A stretch of 64,000 bases of DNA from Arenicellales bacterium (lineage in GTDB: Bacteria; Pseudomonadota; Gammaproteobacteria; Arenicellales; JAJDZL01). The stretch lies in assembly GCA_958295885.1 (NCBI GenBank), contig OY282380.1:2604001-2668000 (forward strand). The letters are read 5' to 3'. Below are positions 10,283-20,357 of the stretch, one piece after another (the stretch's first letter is position 1; every line of letters begins with the position of its first letter). The notes under the pieces were generated by a model. That model was not told the origin of the DNA, made no database searches, and was given only the letters and a program-made list of their open reading frames with translations. The position numbers and the translations under genes are program-made.

Positions 10283-11566
10283 TCATAACTTGCCTTTCTT
10301 TAGATTTTGTATCGCATTCAACCAGAACTTAACGTGATGGTTAGTAAAGAAAATTTTAATTGTTTCTACGTCGTCTGAAATCGTGTGTTCAATTAGATTA
10401 TCCTCCTTTCGAAGATTCTCCCCGAATCCAATTGTTTGAGGATTGGAATTTTCTCTGAGAGCTTTGGTAACATTAAGTGGGGTGAGTCTTCGACCATAGT
10501 TGTCATGATGATATTTGCAATGAAGAATTAGATTTCCAGCGTAACGTGCCCTACCTCCCGATTTTGGATAGACGTGTTGAGCGTGAATTACGCTCCGACG
10601 AACCTCTTCACCATAGACATAGCTGCCTTCAGGTGCCAATTCCTTTGGTGCAAATTTAGATAAACAAATTTGGCAGTGGCTTGAATATTGCTCGGATTTT
10701 AAAATTTCGATTTGTTCCTTTTCGATTTCAGGTGCTTGGTTGATACTGCCGCTGGATTCCAACTTCTTCCGACTTCCTCTATTCCTTTGAATATTTCTTG
10801 TCGGAATTTTTGAAATAGGGGGTGGGTCTGGAAGGTTACGTGCTGGGTCAAGCGCAAAAGGAGCGTGCCCTATAACTGCCTCCGTCGTATCTTCATTTCG
10901 GCCTCCAATTCTGTTTCATTTTGAGGACCATCGTTCGGGTACCCTTTCCGAAATTGTTGAATACTTGGCCTGAAAGCTCCATATTCACTGCTAGTTCTAA
11001 CATGAAATGATGCATTGGAAGTGCTGAGGGTTTAAATATCCGCTGCTTTGCGATTGCCATGTACAGCTCTAGGCGTGCTACCAAAATTGATCCAAAATAC
11101 TTTTGATTGAATATCAAACCCAGCGTCAACATTAAGGTCATAAACTCTTCCACAGAAACGGTAGCGTGCTTTCAACTCAGCAAATACCCCAATATCTTCA
11201 ATTTGTTCTAATCGGTGATTCCAATTCTTGTGAATTAGCATCTGAAGGGACACCAAGCGCAACCAATCTCTTTTGAAGAGTATTTCGAATTTTAGGCATG
11301 TGCAGTTTCTTCAATCCAGCTAGAAATTCCACTGGAAAAAATAAATTTTCATTTGCGCTATGAACGTATGAAGGTTCATTTAGTGCTTGTCGAATAGAAC
11401 GCACACAAAGGTTTCGGCATAGTTCAGTAATCGGTTTTTTGACTTCTTTTACCCTTTCGATTACCAACAATACATACTCGTCTCGCGAAATGATGTTATT
11501 GCCAATACCCTCTACATCGGACAGGAAAACGGGACGCCTAATAACGTCTTGTAGTGACGCTAGTTT
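10283..11566 (-). pseudogene. Decayed large gene with C-terminal HNH-type nuclease domain
   Basis: The last intact frame (10283-10762) encodes 159 aa with CQICLSKF, then VIHAQHVYPKSGGRARYAGN and LILHCKYHHDNYG, an HNH-type arrangement with paired Cys and His. Upstream on the same strand, pieces in different frames fit the same protein: from about 11560, ASLQDVIRRPVFLSDVEG and later YVLLVIERVKEVKKP; then NWNHRLEQIEDIGVFAELKA and SKVFWINFGSTPRAVHG. At least three frameshifts or stops separate them. The 5' end is cut near 11569, where an IS-end-like sequence begins. The overall shape recalls large sacsin/DUF3883-type proteins ending in HNH, but I recognise only the HNH part with confidence. Confidence 0.55.
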
Positions 11567-11568
11567 GT

Positions 11569-11730
11569 TGTACTAACCTGATAATGTAGAGACGATTTAA
11601 TGAAAGAACGACCTTAAACATTCGAGGAGATTTAAAGATCAGCAAGTGATTTATTCAAAACAACTGAAGGTACATAAATTTTGTGTGTCAGAACCAAGCA
11701 GGAGCAATATATGCGGAATTCGGCTTTCAG
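11569..11730. mobile_element. IS-end remnant (possibly IS3 family), copy 1
   Basis: TGTACTAACCTGATAATGTA begins here, and ACCAAGCAGGAGC follows about 124 bases later. The same two blocks with the same spacing recur at 27499 and 27622. TGTACTGACCC-type ends are common in IS3-family elements, but no transposase frame remains. It truncates the decayed HNH gene. Bases 11731-11844 hold nothing I recognise. Confidence 0.4.
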
Positions 11731-11844
11731 AGAAAAGCAATCGATCCTTGCAACGTTATTGGATTCGCCATGCGCCTATGATTAACCGGAGTCTGCACGG
11801 AAATGCCGTAACATCAGACTTTCTAACTTCGAAAAATAGAGCCA

Positions 11845-13326
11845 TTAGCGTTCCGCCTGTACCATTTCCGGTGTGAAAACTTCGAATGTCCCCTCCATAA
11901 CTGTCCTGTCCGCGTAGGTGTGGTTCAGCTCCAACAAATCATGCTTTCTTAGTACCCTATACACCGCGTAACCCTCGCCCACGCCCTTCAGTTTCTCGGG
12001 CGTAATGTCCTTCTTAACATACCGGAAGTCATAATCGTAGCGAGCGAATCCCCTTTGATTGATCGGACATTTGATCACGGCTTTCTGCAGTCCGGCGCCG
12101 TCCAGGCCCTTGCCAGACATTTTCGGATCGTTAAAAACCTTATCAAACAGATTCTGGCCGACTGTGGCAACCCTCGGCAGGGCGAATTTGGTCGCTCGAA
12201 AGAACCGATCCACCTCCCAACCGATATAATCCGTTCGAATCGTCTGGATCAACCGTCTTCCATCTCCCATGAGGCTACCTGCATGGAGGCGGTTCCCCAA
12301 CTCGATGAAATCTCTGTTGTTCAAATTTTTTTCTGCACCGAGGATTTCCGGTAGGCGCTCTGTCACGAAATCGCACCGATTTCCGCTGACTTCATAGGCG
12401 TCGTCAAGAATATCCATATAGAATTTAAGTGGCAGGTGCCTAGTCTCAAAAGGTTGTTGGCAGGGATCGTCGTCCGAGGCAGAGGTCCAATGGATTGACT
12501 TGGCGGCAACATTAAGGGCGGCATGGAACAGGCGTGCTGCCAACGATTTCAGCTTCCACTGGTCTACCTCGCTGACTTCGTACAGCAGCCAAATCTCGTC
12601 GCCCATGCCTTTGACGACAAATGCATGCTTCCAATCCCAATCCAATCCGTCGCACCCGTTTCGGAACAGCTGCGAATAGAATTCCCACTCTAACAATAGG
12701 AACTGGCGGTGGAACTCCTCGTACCATTCGGTTAATTGTCCCTTGTTGTCACCTGCGCACGCCCTCATTTTCGCCTTCGCCTCAGTAGATCCGCAGATGT
12801 CCATTGAGATTGATATCACCGTCGCCTGACCGCGGCTTTCCCCTTGCGAGTCTGCTGATCCGAGTTCAGGCAATTGCACACGTAAGTCCTTAAGGAAGTC
12901 ACTACGTTTGGGTTCAGTCTCCCGGTCCGCCATGATTCTAAGACACTCTGCCATATACTCACCATCGTCCGGAGACGCTACCGCAACCTCGGCCGCAACC
13001 ACTGCAATCGCGGCGTCCCTGTGGACTTTGTCGATTCCAGAATTGTTGTACAACCTAATAGCCACATAGACTATTTTGGACAAGGTTTTTTTTGGGCGGA
13101 GTGCTTCAAAGATGTCCGCTGTCTTTGAATCAAATTTGCGACAGATGTATTCCCGCGGTACTGACGGCAACAGAACGGCCAGCTGTGCCGCTTGCCGCGA
13201 AGTTTCGTTCATGTCCAATTTATCCGCCGCCTTTTCAGCTGCGACAAACGCCGAGAGGGAGGAAACCGTCAGGATTTGTCCCTTGAGCTCGCTTGCTACG
13301 AAATCCAAGACTTTGATTGCGCTCAT
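11845..13326 (-). CDS. Class III nucleotide-cyclase-domain protein, possible Pycsar cyclase
   Basis: A 493-aa protein with an alpha-helical N-terminal ~165 residues and then a class III cyclase core. ISISMDICGSTEAKAK (about 171-186) carries the first metal-binding aspartate (D176), and FVVKGMGDEIWLLYE (about 236-250) the second (D243 in GDE). This spacing is that of adenylate/guanylate cyclases and of the Pycsar uridylate/cytidylate cyclases that make cCMP or cUMP during phage infection. There is no transmembrane or receptor segment, which fits a soluble defence cyclase. The C-terminal ~240 residues match nothing I recognise. Neither side holds an intact effector: an IS remnant lies downstream and an ATP-grasp fragment upstream. 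The nucleotide specificity cannot be read from the sequence. The gene looks more GC-rich than its neighbours, suggesting separate transfer. Confidence 0.65.
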   Translation of the reverse strand: MSAIKVLDFVASELKGQILTVSSLSAFVAAEKAADKLDMNETSRQAAQLAVLLPSVPREYICRKFDSKTADIFEALRPKKTLSKIVYVAIRLYNNSGIDKVHRDAAIAVVAAEVAVASPDDGEYMAECLRIMADRETEPKRSDFLKDLRVQLPELGSADSQGESRGQATVISISMDICGSTEAKAKMRACAGDNKGQLTEWYEEFHRQFLLLEWEFYSQLFRNGCDGLDWDWKHAFVVKGMGDEIWLLYEVSEVDQWKLKSLAARLFHAALNVAAKSIHWTSASDDDPCQQPFETRHLPLKFYMDILDDAYEVSGNRCDFVTERLPEILGAEKNLNNRDFIELGNRLHAGSLMGDGRRLIQTIRTDYIGWEVDRFFRATKFALPRVATVGQNLFDKVFNDPKMSGKGLDGAGLQKAVIKCPINQRGFARYDYDFRYVKKDITPEKLKGVGEGYAVYRVLRKHDLLELNHTYADRTVMEGTFEVFTPEMVQAER

Positions 13327-13563
13327 ATTTCTCTAGTCGATTTGTTTCGGGCAGAAAGAACCCACTTTCCATGATGTTGAACCGGAAGTCTTGATTTTAC
13401 ACCTGTTCGAATGCTACTACCGGTTTCATCTAGCTTATTGAACTAAGGGATACTTAGTTATAAGGACTCCCACTTCAGCAATAAAAATTAAGGTGTGTGT
13501 GAGCGAACTGTTTCAGGCATGTCATCGAGAAACGCGTAAGAGAGGTAACAGCGTGGTGTCGGT

Positions 13564-13921
13564 CTAGTTGTCAGGCATTTCGCAATTAAAGTCCGATTGT
13601 TTTTCGACGTGAATTGGAATCTTTTGCCGTTTGCAGATCCTAAGTATCCTGTGATTGAGGAAGGATCGGAGTTTCCGAAACCGAATCCACTGCAGGAAAT
13701 GTTGAGCTGCACCTCTGACCTGTGCAAAGGCTTGCCGTTCATACGCGCGGATTTCGTACGATATCCATGGAGAGTGTCGATTTGGCGAATTTACGCTGTA
13801 TCCTGAAAGTGGATTCGGCTGCATACCCCATCCCGATGAAAAGAATGTTCTCATCGGGGATTTGCTGGACTTGCCGGAACCTAACCGCAATCCGAAATTT
13901 GCTTATGGCCTGATTGTCTAG
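13564..13921 (+). pseudogene. C-terminal remnant of a TupA-like ATP-grasp protein
   Basis: One frame reads FFDVNWNLLPFADPKYPV, then PNPLQEMLSCTSDLCKGLPF and IRADF. A second frame, after a shift near 13780, reads RFGEFTLYPESGFGCIPHPD and LIGDLLDLPEPNRN, with a stop at 13919-13921. This order is that of the C-terminal half of TupA-like ATP-grasp enzymes, usually found in surface polysaccharide loci. The 5' half is missing. It is a passenger fragment unrelated to the defence genes. Confidence 0.55.
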
Positions 13922-14559
13922 TGGATTTTTCTTTCAACACGAGAAAGTTTCTTCTTTGCAATGTCCATTTCGATAGGCATTTCATGAAACTCCATCTTGA
14001 GCTCTTCCCATTCGGACGCTGAAAAATACTGCATTGTTTTTCCGCCCGAGAAAGGAGTCCATCTCATCAACCTCTACGGCATGGCTTCCGACTATGCGCT
14101 TTACGAGCAAACTGTTACAGACCTTGCTTGAGCATTTCAAGACGCAGCAGTGGACACGCTTGATGGCAAGTGCCAAAGGGTTCTGGAAAAACCGTCGCCG
14201 AAATCTTGTGGTCGCAAACGGCGTGGGGCTAACAAGAACCTAAGATTGCGAATTAACGAGATTGTCGAAATCATCGGAAACAACGCTTTCTATTTGAATC
14301 TAGATCTTTGCACCGATGACGGTGCGATAATTGCTTATGCAGGATTCCTTCGATTGAAGAATGAGCCACCAAGCGCACGGAAGTACGCCGTATCGCTGCA
14401 CTGGCAGTTAAATTCTCTAACTCCTGTGCGGATTCAGGCAACAAGTCAAGATGATCGAGAGTGAACAATTCAAAGACGGGATTGAGTAGACTCAGGGATA
14501 GGGCTGTTGCATGTCTCCTACTCCAGAACCCACCACTAACGATAACTCTAGAGTTACTT
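13922..14559. other. Gap with weak coding remnants
   Basis: On the minus strand near 14000-14120 a frame reads AVEVDEMDSFLGRKNNAV, which resembles the catalytic start of small DDE transposases (VDE(M/L)WSF), but no full gene exists. On the plus strand 14150-14464 is open for 104 codons (RLRINEIVEIIGNN, then LNLDLCTDDGAIIAYAGF) and its stop overlaps a GTG at 14461. It could be a small gene or an eroded fragment; I recognise no family. Confidence 0.3.
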
Positions 14560-17500
14560 ATGACAAAAATATTTGAAGTAGAAACGAAGGACATTGAAAG
14601 ACTATTAGCTGAGCAATTGACCCGTCTTCTGGAAAAACTTTTACACGCCGAAGCACGGGCACATGGGATTCCAAAAGGGTCCGTTGAAGTCGGATCTAAT
14701 ATTTATTCCAAAGATGGCGGAGAAGATGGAAGAATTCGATGGAAGGGTGGACCGAATGAGACCGATTATCTCCCTTCCAGATTCGTGCAATTCCAGTGCA
14801 AGGCGACGAAAATGGGCCCCAAGAAATGTGCAGAAGAATTGGTCGGTCAGAATGGAAAAATTAAACCCATGGTAGACCAGGGTCTGAGCGCAGGGAGTAC
14901 TTACGTTCTGTTTACAAATCAGACGCTAAACTGGCTGCAAAAAGATCAAAGAGTTGATGCGATGAGGGAAAAGCTTATCAGTTTGGACAAGCCCTATGCG
15001 GAAACTGCAACAATTAAGATTTATGATGCCTCAAGCATTCAAGCCTGGGTCAATTGTCACTTTCTGATCATCGTAGCGGTGCTGAATTGGGTCAATCGGC
15101 CGTTTCTGTTTGATTTGAAAACCTGGGAGCAATGGAGACAGCATCTTGATTTCGACCAGTTTAAGTATGTAGAAGATGAAGAAAGACAGAATTCTCTTAA
15201 AGATGTTAGAGAGTTGCTTGGTAAAGAAAGAACTTGCGCCCGGATTGTGGGCTTGCCAGGTTTAGGAAAGACAAGAATGGCCTTTGAACTATGTAGAGAC
15301 ATTAAAGGCGACAGATTCAGTGATAAAGTCGTTTACTATGATGCTGCATTTGATAACGGGAATGTGGTGCCACTTGTGCATCAATGTGTGATGAGCGAAC
15401 TACAGGGGATATTAATCATCGACAATTGCGATCTCAAACTACATAAAGCATTAAAGCATCAAATTGAAAATCAAGATAGCAGGCTGTCATTGCTCACGCT
15501 GGATTACAACCCAGAACCAGATTCTAACACCAGAACCATTTGTCTAAATCCTCTTGAGGATGATCTTATAAAGCAAATGCTTGAATCCAAGTACAAGCAC
15601 AAAATTCGTGATTTAAGCAGAGTTGTCTCGTTTGCTCAGGGATTTCCTCTAATGGCTGTTTTGCTTGACGAAGCAAGACTGGGAAATGCGGCGGATATCG
15701 GAAACCTGACGGACGAGGAAATAGTAAGCAGAATGCTTGCGCTTGGGAGTAAGAAACAGCTGGACGATGAAGCACACAAAGTACTCATGGGGTGTTCACT
15801 TTTCGACAAATTTGGATTAGATGATACTGCGGGAGAGGAATACAAATTCATCGCGGATTCCGTTACAGAAGTGAACGCCAACTCATTCTACACTTGGGTG
15901 AAAAAATATGAAGAACATGGAATTATCGACAGGAGAGGAAGATATGCTCAGGTACGACCCAAGCCGCTCGCAATTCGCTTAGCTGCTAAGTGGTGGGAAT
16001 ACTCATCTCCAGAAAAACAGCAGCAGCTCATAAATTCAGCGATGCCAGGGCAGCTTAAAGATAGTTTTTGTACGCAAGTTGAAAAGTTGGACTTTCTTCC
16101 GGGAGTAAAGAAACTTGCAGAAAATCTTTGCGGGCAATTGGGCCCTTTTGGAAAAGCGGAAGTGATCCTGTCGATTGAGGGTTCGCGTCTCTTCCGCTCG
16201 TTGGTTGAAGTGAACCCTCAAGCAACATCTGCAGCTCTGTATCGTATCTTAGCCGAACGTACGCATGCCGAGCTCGAGGAAATTTCTGGCGATGTCAGGA
16301 GAAATCTAGTCGTAGCATTGGAAAAACTGAGTTTCCATAAATCCGCATTCAACAAATCTACCAAATGTCTAATGTGGTTGGCTACTGCTGAGAACGAGCA
16401 TTGGTCAAACAACTCAACCGGATTGTTCAAACAGTTGTTTCGTACTTTTTTGTCTGGCACTGAAGCACCTCCAAAACAGAGACTAGAGATTATTGACTAT
16501 GCATTAAATTCGAAAGAAACCCAAAGCCGAGAATTAGCGGTCGCAGCCCTTGAGTCTGCAATTTCGGTTAGTGGTGGTTTGCGAGTGGCTGGGGCCGAGT
16601 TTCAAGGAAGCAGTACTGTGCTTGAAGAATGGAGACCAAATATCTGGCAAAAAGCGTTCGACTACTGGATTGCAGGAATCGAAAGGCTGACCAAGGTGGT
16701 TCTCGATAATTGCACTGAAAGCGATATGGCAAAAAATGCTATTGCCACCAATATATTTGAATTGGCGGAAACAAACTTTGGAGTAGCAAATGCACTTGAT
16801 ACCGCGATCAGAAAGATCGTCTCAAAGCAAGGTCCTTCATGGCCTATGGCACTCAAAGAGACTAGAAGATTACAGACTGTCCACTCTGAGATTATCTCCA
16901 AAGATGGAAGGGATTTGATCGAAGAATGGATACAACTATTGACGCCAACATCACTTGGAGACCGAATTGAGTACTTTGTTTCTAAACCACCGTCCGAATT
17001 CAAAAAAGGCAAGGATGGTGAACACATAGATCTCGCTGCCAAAAACGCAAAGAAACTGGCACAGGAATTATCCGGCGACGTTGGTCAAGTCGTGCCTTAC
17101 TTGAAGCAGTTATCTACTGGGGGACAACAACAAGGTTGGACTTTTGGTCATAACTTGGTTCTTGCTTCAGAAGAATGGGAGCCACTCTTTACCGAAACTT
17201 TATCAGCAGTATCGCAAGCAAAACAGCCTAATACAAGTTTCTTGCATGGTGTGCTCTTTGGGATATACGAGTTGAATAAAAAGGAGTGGGACATCTGTAT
17301 GGAAAAAATATTCTGCAATAAGAAATTAGCAAAAATCTATCCTAATGCAACAACAACTGGAGATGTCCAGAAAAAGCATTTAGATAATGTAATTGAACTG
17401 ATAAAGCGTAACGATGCTGAAATTGCAAGTGTACTGGCGTTTTCATATGGACAGCCCTTGAAAAATCTAGACCCGAAAACTGTGACAGAGTTTATCAATA

Positions 17501-18327
17501 ACCTTCGGGGAATTTCGCATGAAGCGGCTTGGGTCGGTCTCGATGTGCTATCGATGTATTGTGATTACGATGAAAAAAGATGGAATGCATGCGAAACAAC
17601 GTTAAAAGAATTATTGGCAAATCTTTCTTTAAGTTGTCGTATTTCGGGCCAGCAATTGGACATGTACCACTGGGACAAAGCAGTGAACATGTTGCTAGAG
17701 AAAAACGATCCCGAATTTGCCAAACAACTAGCAATACAAATTCTCGATGCTTACGACCAAGACGTTTACCACGGTGACGTCGCTCGATATGCGAAAAAAG
17801 CAATGCGCGTAGTACTAAGAAAATACACGAAGCAAGTGTGGCCGTTAATTTCAAGAAAAATAAGTGAAGCAGACCCAATTCAGAAGTTTCAGTTTCAATT
17901 TCTTTTTGGTTCAGAAATTAGTTTTTACAGCAATGAAGACAGTATCCTGGCCGATTTGCCTGAAAAAGTTTTGCGTGAATGGTGTGAGTCTGACCCGGAA
18001 AACGTCCCTGTTTTTGTTGCACGTTCGATTGATGTGTTTGCTAAGATCAATGACAGATTGGGAATTTCGAAAATTACGCAGTATTTGTTGGATGAATTCG
18101 GAAACAATATGGATATGCTCAATGCGCTTTCAAGTAATATGTATTCGTTTGGATGGAGTGGATCTGTCGTTCCTCTCTGTAGAAAAATACTTGCTGCCAT
18201 AGAACCGTTACTCCAGCACCAACACATGACCGTTCAAAAGTGGGCGGAGGATAATGTTGAAGGGTTAAAAAAACGAATAGATGCTGAAAATCAAAGCGAT
18301 CAGGAGTCAGATTGGGGTATTTATTGA
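14560..18327 (+). CDS. STAND NTPase with N-terminal PD-(D/E)XK-like nuclease domain
   Basis: 1255 aa from the ATG at 14560. A GTG at 14461 is also in frame, but the extra 33 residues look non-coding. Residues 1-165 resemble a PD-(D/E)XK nuclease: KGSVEVGSNIYSKDGGEDGR (39-58), then RFVQFQCKATKMGP (74-87), giving E/D...QxK. A P-loop follows, with Walker A GLPGLGKT (231-238) and Walker B GILIIDNCD (283-291). About 900 residues of helical repeats then end in an acidic tail. The nuclease-STAND-repeat layout is that of Avs-type sensors; the Mrr-like N-terminus recalls Avs4, but the protein is shorter and the subfamily is not certain. The likely role is to recognise a phage protein and cut DNA in the cytoplasm. 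The frame is intact over 3.8 kb. Confidence 0.7.
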   Translation: MTKIFEVETKDIERLLAEQLTRLLEKLLHAEARAHGIPKGSVEVGSNIYSKDGGEDGRIRWKGGPNETDYLPSRFVQFQCKATKMGPKKCAEELVGQNGKIKPMVDQGLSAGSTYVLFTNQTLNWLQKDQRVDAMREKLISLDKPYAETATIKIYDASSIQAWVNCHFLIIVAVLNWVNRPFLFDLKTWEQWRQHLDFDQFKYVEDEERQNSLKDVRELLGKERTCARIVGLPGLGKTRMAFELCRDIKGDRFSDKVVYYDAAFDNGNVVPLVHQCVMSELQGILIIDNCDLKLHKALKHQIENQDSRLSLLTLDYNPEPDSNTRTICLNPLEDDLIKQMLESKYKHKIRDLSRVVSFAQGFPLMAVLLDEARLGNAADIGNLTDEEIVSRMLALGSKKQLDDEAHKVLMGCSLFDKFGLDDTAGEEYKFIADSVTEVNANSFYTWVKKYEEHGIIDRRGRYAQVRPKPLAIRLAAKWWEYSSPEKQQQLINSAMPGQLKDSFCTQVEKLDFLPGVKKLAENLCGQLGPFGKAEVILSIEGSRLFRSLVEVNPQATSAALYRILAERTHAELEEISGDVRRNLVVALEKLSFHKSAFNKSTKCLMWLATAENEHWSNNSTGLFKQLFRTFLSGTEAPPKQRLEIIDYALNSKETQSRELAVAALESAISVSGGLRVAGAEFQGSSTVLEEWRPNIWQKAFDYWIAGIERLTKVVLDNCTESDMAKNAIATNIFELAETNFGVANALDTAIRKIVSKQGPSWPMALKETRRLQTVHSEIISKDGRDLIEEWIQLLTPTSLGDRIEYFVSKPPSEFKKGKDGEHIDLAAKNAKKLAQELSGDVGQVVPYLKQLSTGGQQQGWTFGHNLVLASEEWEPLFTETLSAVSQAKQPNTSFLHGVLFGIYELNKKEWDICMEKIFCNKKLAKIYPNATTTGDVQKKHLDNVIELIKRNDAEIASVLAFSYGQPLKNLDPKTVTEFINNLRGISHEAAWVGLDVLSMYCDYDEKRWNACETTLKELLANLSLSCRISGQQLDMYHWDKAVNMLLEKNDPEFAKQLAIQILDAYDQDVYHGDVARYAKKAMRVVLRKYTKQVWPLISRKISEADPIQKFQFQFLFGSEISFYSNEDSILADLPEKVLREWCESDPENVPVFVARSIDVFAKINDRLGISKITQYLLDEFGNNMDMLNALSSNMYSFGWSGSVVPLCRKILAAIEPLLQHQHMTVQKWAEDNVEGLKKRIDAENQSDQESDWGIY

Positions 18328-18570
18328 TTGATTTAAAGACAATTATCAGTATCTGCCTGCTAGTGTTATGTCGATCATCGATTGCTAGATGGTGCCGTCT
18401 CGAATTGTTCCTCACATCCTCGGCCGTGAATTGCCAGTCGAGTTATCATATATGTACCTCTTATGCCACATATGGATTCCAGACGACGATATTGACACTG
18501 AGTTGGGTTTTGATCGGCACATTTGGGGAATTCCAATCAGCACTCACAAGTGAAGACAATCAATCGGAAT

Positions 18571-18846
18571 ATGCGTGCTTCTGAACTGTATTCGGTTTGG
18601 TGCGTAAATGTGAAAGCACCCACTCCAAGAAAAGCGAAAAATCTTTACATTTCTGCTTGGTTTGGGAAAGCGAAAACGTACGTAGAATGTACAAAGCAAC
18701 CTTGGTTCATTTTATCGGCAAAATTTGGACTTGTTGAACCGAACCGCAAAATCAATCCTTATGATCAATCAATAAATTCCATGCCAATCAAGTAACGACA
18801 GGAGTGGGCAGAAGTTGTATTCAAAATATGGAATCGAAAGGTTTGA
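18571..18846 (+). pseudogene. DUF6884-family protein, truncated by a nonsense codon
   Basis: From the ATG at 18571: KAKNLYISAWFGKAKTYVEC, PWFILSAKFGLVEPNRKINP and YDQSINSMPIK, then TAA at 18793-18795. The frame continues RQEWAEVVFKIWNRKV before a second stop. The LYIS.WF...(W)FILSAK.GL...PYD pattern is the DUF6884 signature, a domain often found in defence and nucleic-acid loci but of undefined chemistry. The first stop probably replaces a sense codon such as CAA. A separate frame at 18815-19120 (EKLCIPRWSDETKYS) may be another unrelated fragment. Confidence 0.55.
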
Positions 18847-19161
18847 GAAATTGTGTATCCCAAGATGGTCTGATGAAACCAAATATAGCGTTCCTGGAAT
18901 CGACTACGATTTTGTTGAGAATATAAAGGGAAAATCTAGGTCATCGCTAAAACTGATACATCTAGATTACCGTTTTACAGAGGAGAGAACGGAGAGAGTG
19001 TTTGCGTTCGGACTTACGAAGCTAGTCGGAAAAAGGGACTATTGGATTTCGAGTTGGAAGAAAAGATTAGCGACAGTGCGACAACAGTCCTCCCGTGCCC
19101 ACGAAGTTAAAACTTGTTAATAAGTTAATCACCTGAATTGCAGGATTGCAGGCAGTTTCTA

Positions 19162-19587
19162 ATGATCAATGATTTAAAGAAAAAGTATCCAAAGAACGGA
19201 AAAATTAATGTCAACATGGGACAAAAAATTACGGATGCAGCAAAAGAAAATAACGTTCCTAATGACTATGGGATCTACCTGATTCATGAGGGATTCGATT
19301 GCAACGAGGAATTGATCTATATTGGTCGCTCTGGGACTATTCAATCTGATGGAACGATGGGAAGCCAAGGAATAAGAAAAAGACTAGGCATGAAACAAGA
19401 CCGGATGTATAGGAATGATTTCTTTAAAAAAGAAACGGAAAAGAGACAGAAGGGAATCTCAGTTGCTTGGTTCGTTACATTCAATTTTGCGGGACAGAAA
19501 ACGCTGCCTGCGCTTGCAGAAGCAGAAGCAATGCAAGAATTCTATGAATTAGAAGGCAGGCTTCCCGAACTGAACAAATCCTTTTGA
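19162..19587 (+). CDS. GIY-YIG-like nuclease domain protein, copy 1
   Basis: 141 aa from the ATG at 19162; an upstream in-frame TTG at 19138 would add eight residues. NDYGIYLIHEGF, followed by EELIYIGRSGTI and GSQGIRKRLGM, is the GIY...YIG core with its conserved Arg. The protein ends LEGRLPELNKSF. GIY-YIG domains cut DNA in homing, repair and restriction enzymes. A near-identical copy lies at 59548-59973, and homology extends about 70 bases upstream (to the partial repeat near 19093) and about 80 bases downstream. I cannot tell whether it is a free-standing restriction enzyme. Confidence 0.65.
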   Translation: MINDLKKKYPKNGKINVNMGQKITDAAKENNVPNDYGIYLIHEGFDCNEELIYIGRSGTIQSDGTMGSQGIRKRLGMKQDRMYRNDFFKKETEKRQKGISVAWFVTFNFAGQKTLPALAEAEAMQEFYELEGRLPELNKSF

Positions 19588-19679
19588 CTGATTTATAAGT
19601 TCCCAGCCTCGTTAAGTATCGGTACCACTATCACCAAAGGAACACATTGAACTTAAATAGAAAGACAAGTATTTGGTTA

Positions 19680-20163
19680 CCAAGTGGAGTATCGTAGACA
19701 ATGCGGTGGAGAAAGGCCGTTGCTCAACCAGTTCACGGGCTTGGGCGCGGTTCTTCTTCGTGATAAAGCATCGGCTTGAGTGCCTGTCGCAGACGCCACT
19801 GCAAATAGTACTCCAGAATACAGATGAAAAGATGTGACCGTACTCTCGCTTCGGTGCGGTGGCGAATCGGACGAATCGAAAGCTTGACGCTTGTTAGGCG
19901 GCGAAAGGCTCATCCACTTGTGCTAGGTTCTTGTAGTGGCACACCATGTCGGCAGCTTAAATCTGCTTTACCGGTTGATCGGTGCACAGCATGTAGAATC
20001 CATCCAGTTCCAAATACTGGGCGCGGATTTCTACATTTCGAGCATACTCGAATCGATCGTCTTCAATCACATATTCGAAATGCTTGGCCATCTTGAAGCG
20101 GCTGTCGCCTCTTCCTGCCTTGTGTTTGATTCTATTTGTGGAAGTTGGCAGTCTAGATAGCAT
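19680..20163 (-). pseudogene. IS1634-family transposase remnant
   Basis: Minus-strand pieces in shifting frames read GDSRFKMAKHFEYVIEDD, YLELDGFYMLCTDQP, then RRLTSVKLSIRPIRHRTEAR and VRSHLF. KHFE...LDGfYvl.T...P followed by S.R...LKxVdLxIRPIxHRTxxRVRxHxF is the central and C-terminal part of IS1634-type DDE transposases. Both ends are missing and several frameshifts are present. Confidence 0.65.
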
Positions 20164-20357
20164 TGTGCAATGTCAAAGCTGCCTCAAGCAGTGTTGTGAG
20201 CAAGATTATTCCGCACACAGCGGAGTTGCGCTATATATTGGTGTTCGTCTTCCAGCGGTCTACGAAGTAGGAATGACACGGTCAAGTCTTTGATACCTGA
20301 ATTAAGCAGGCAACAGAATTCGATCTTGCAATTGCGAGTGTATGGCAACTCGCAAAC

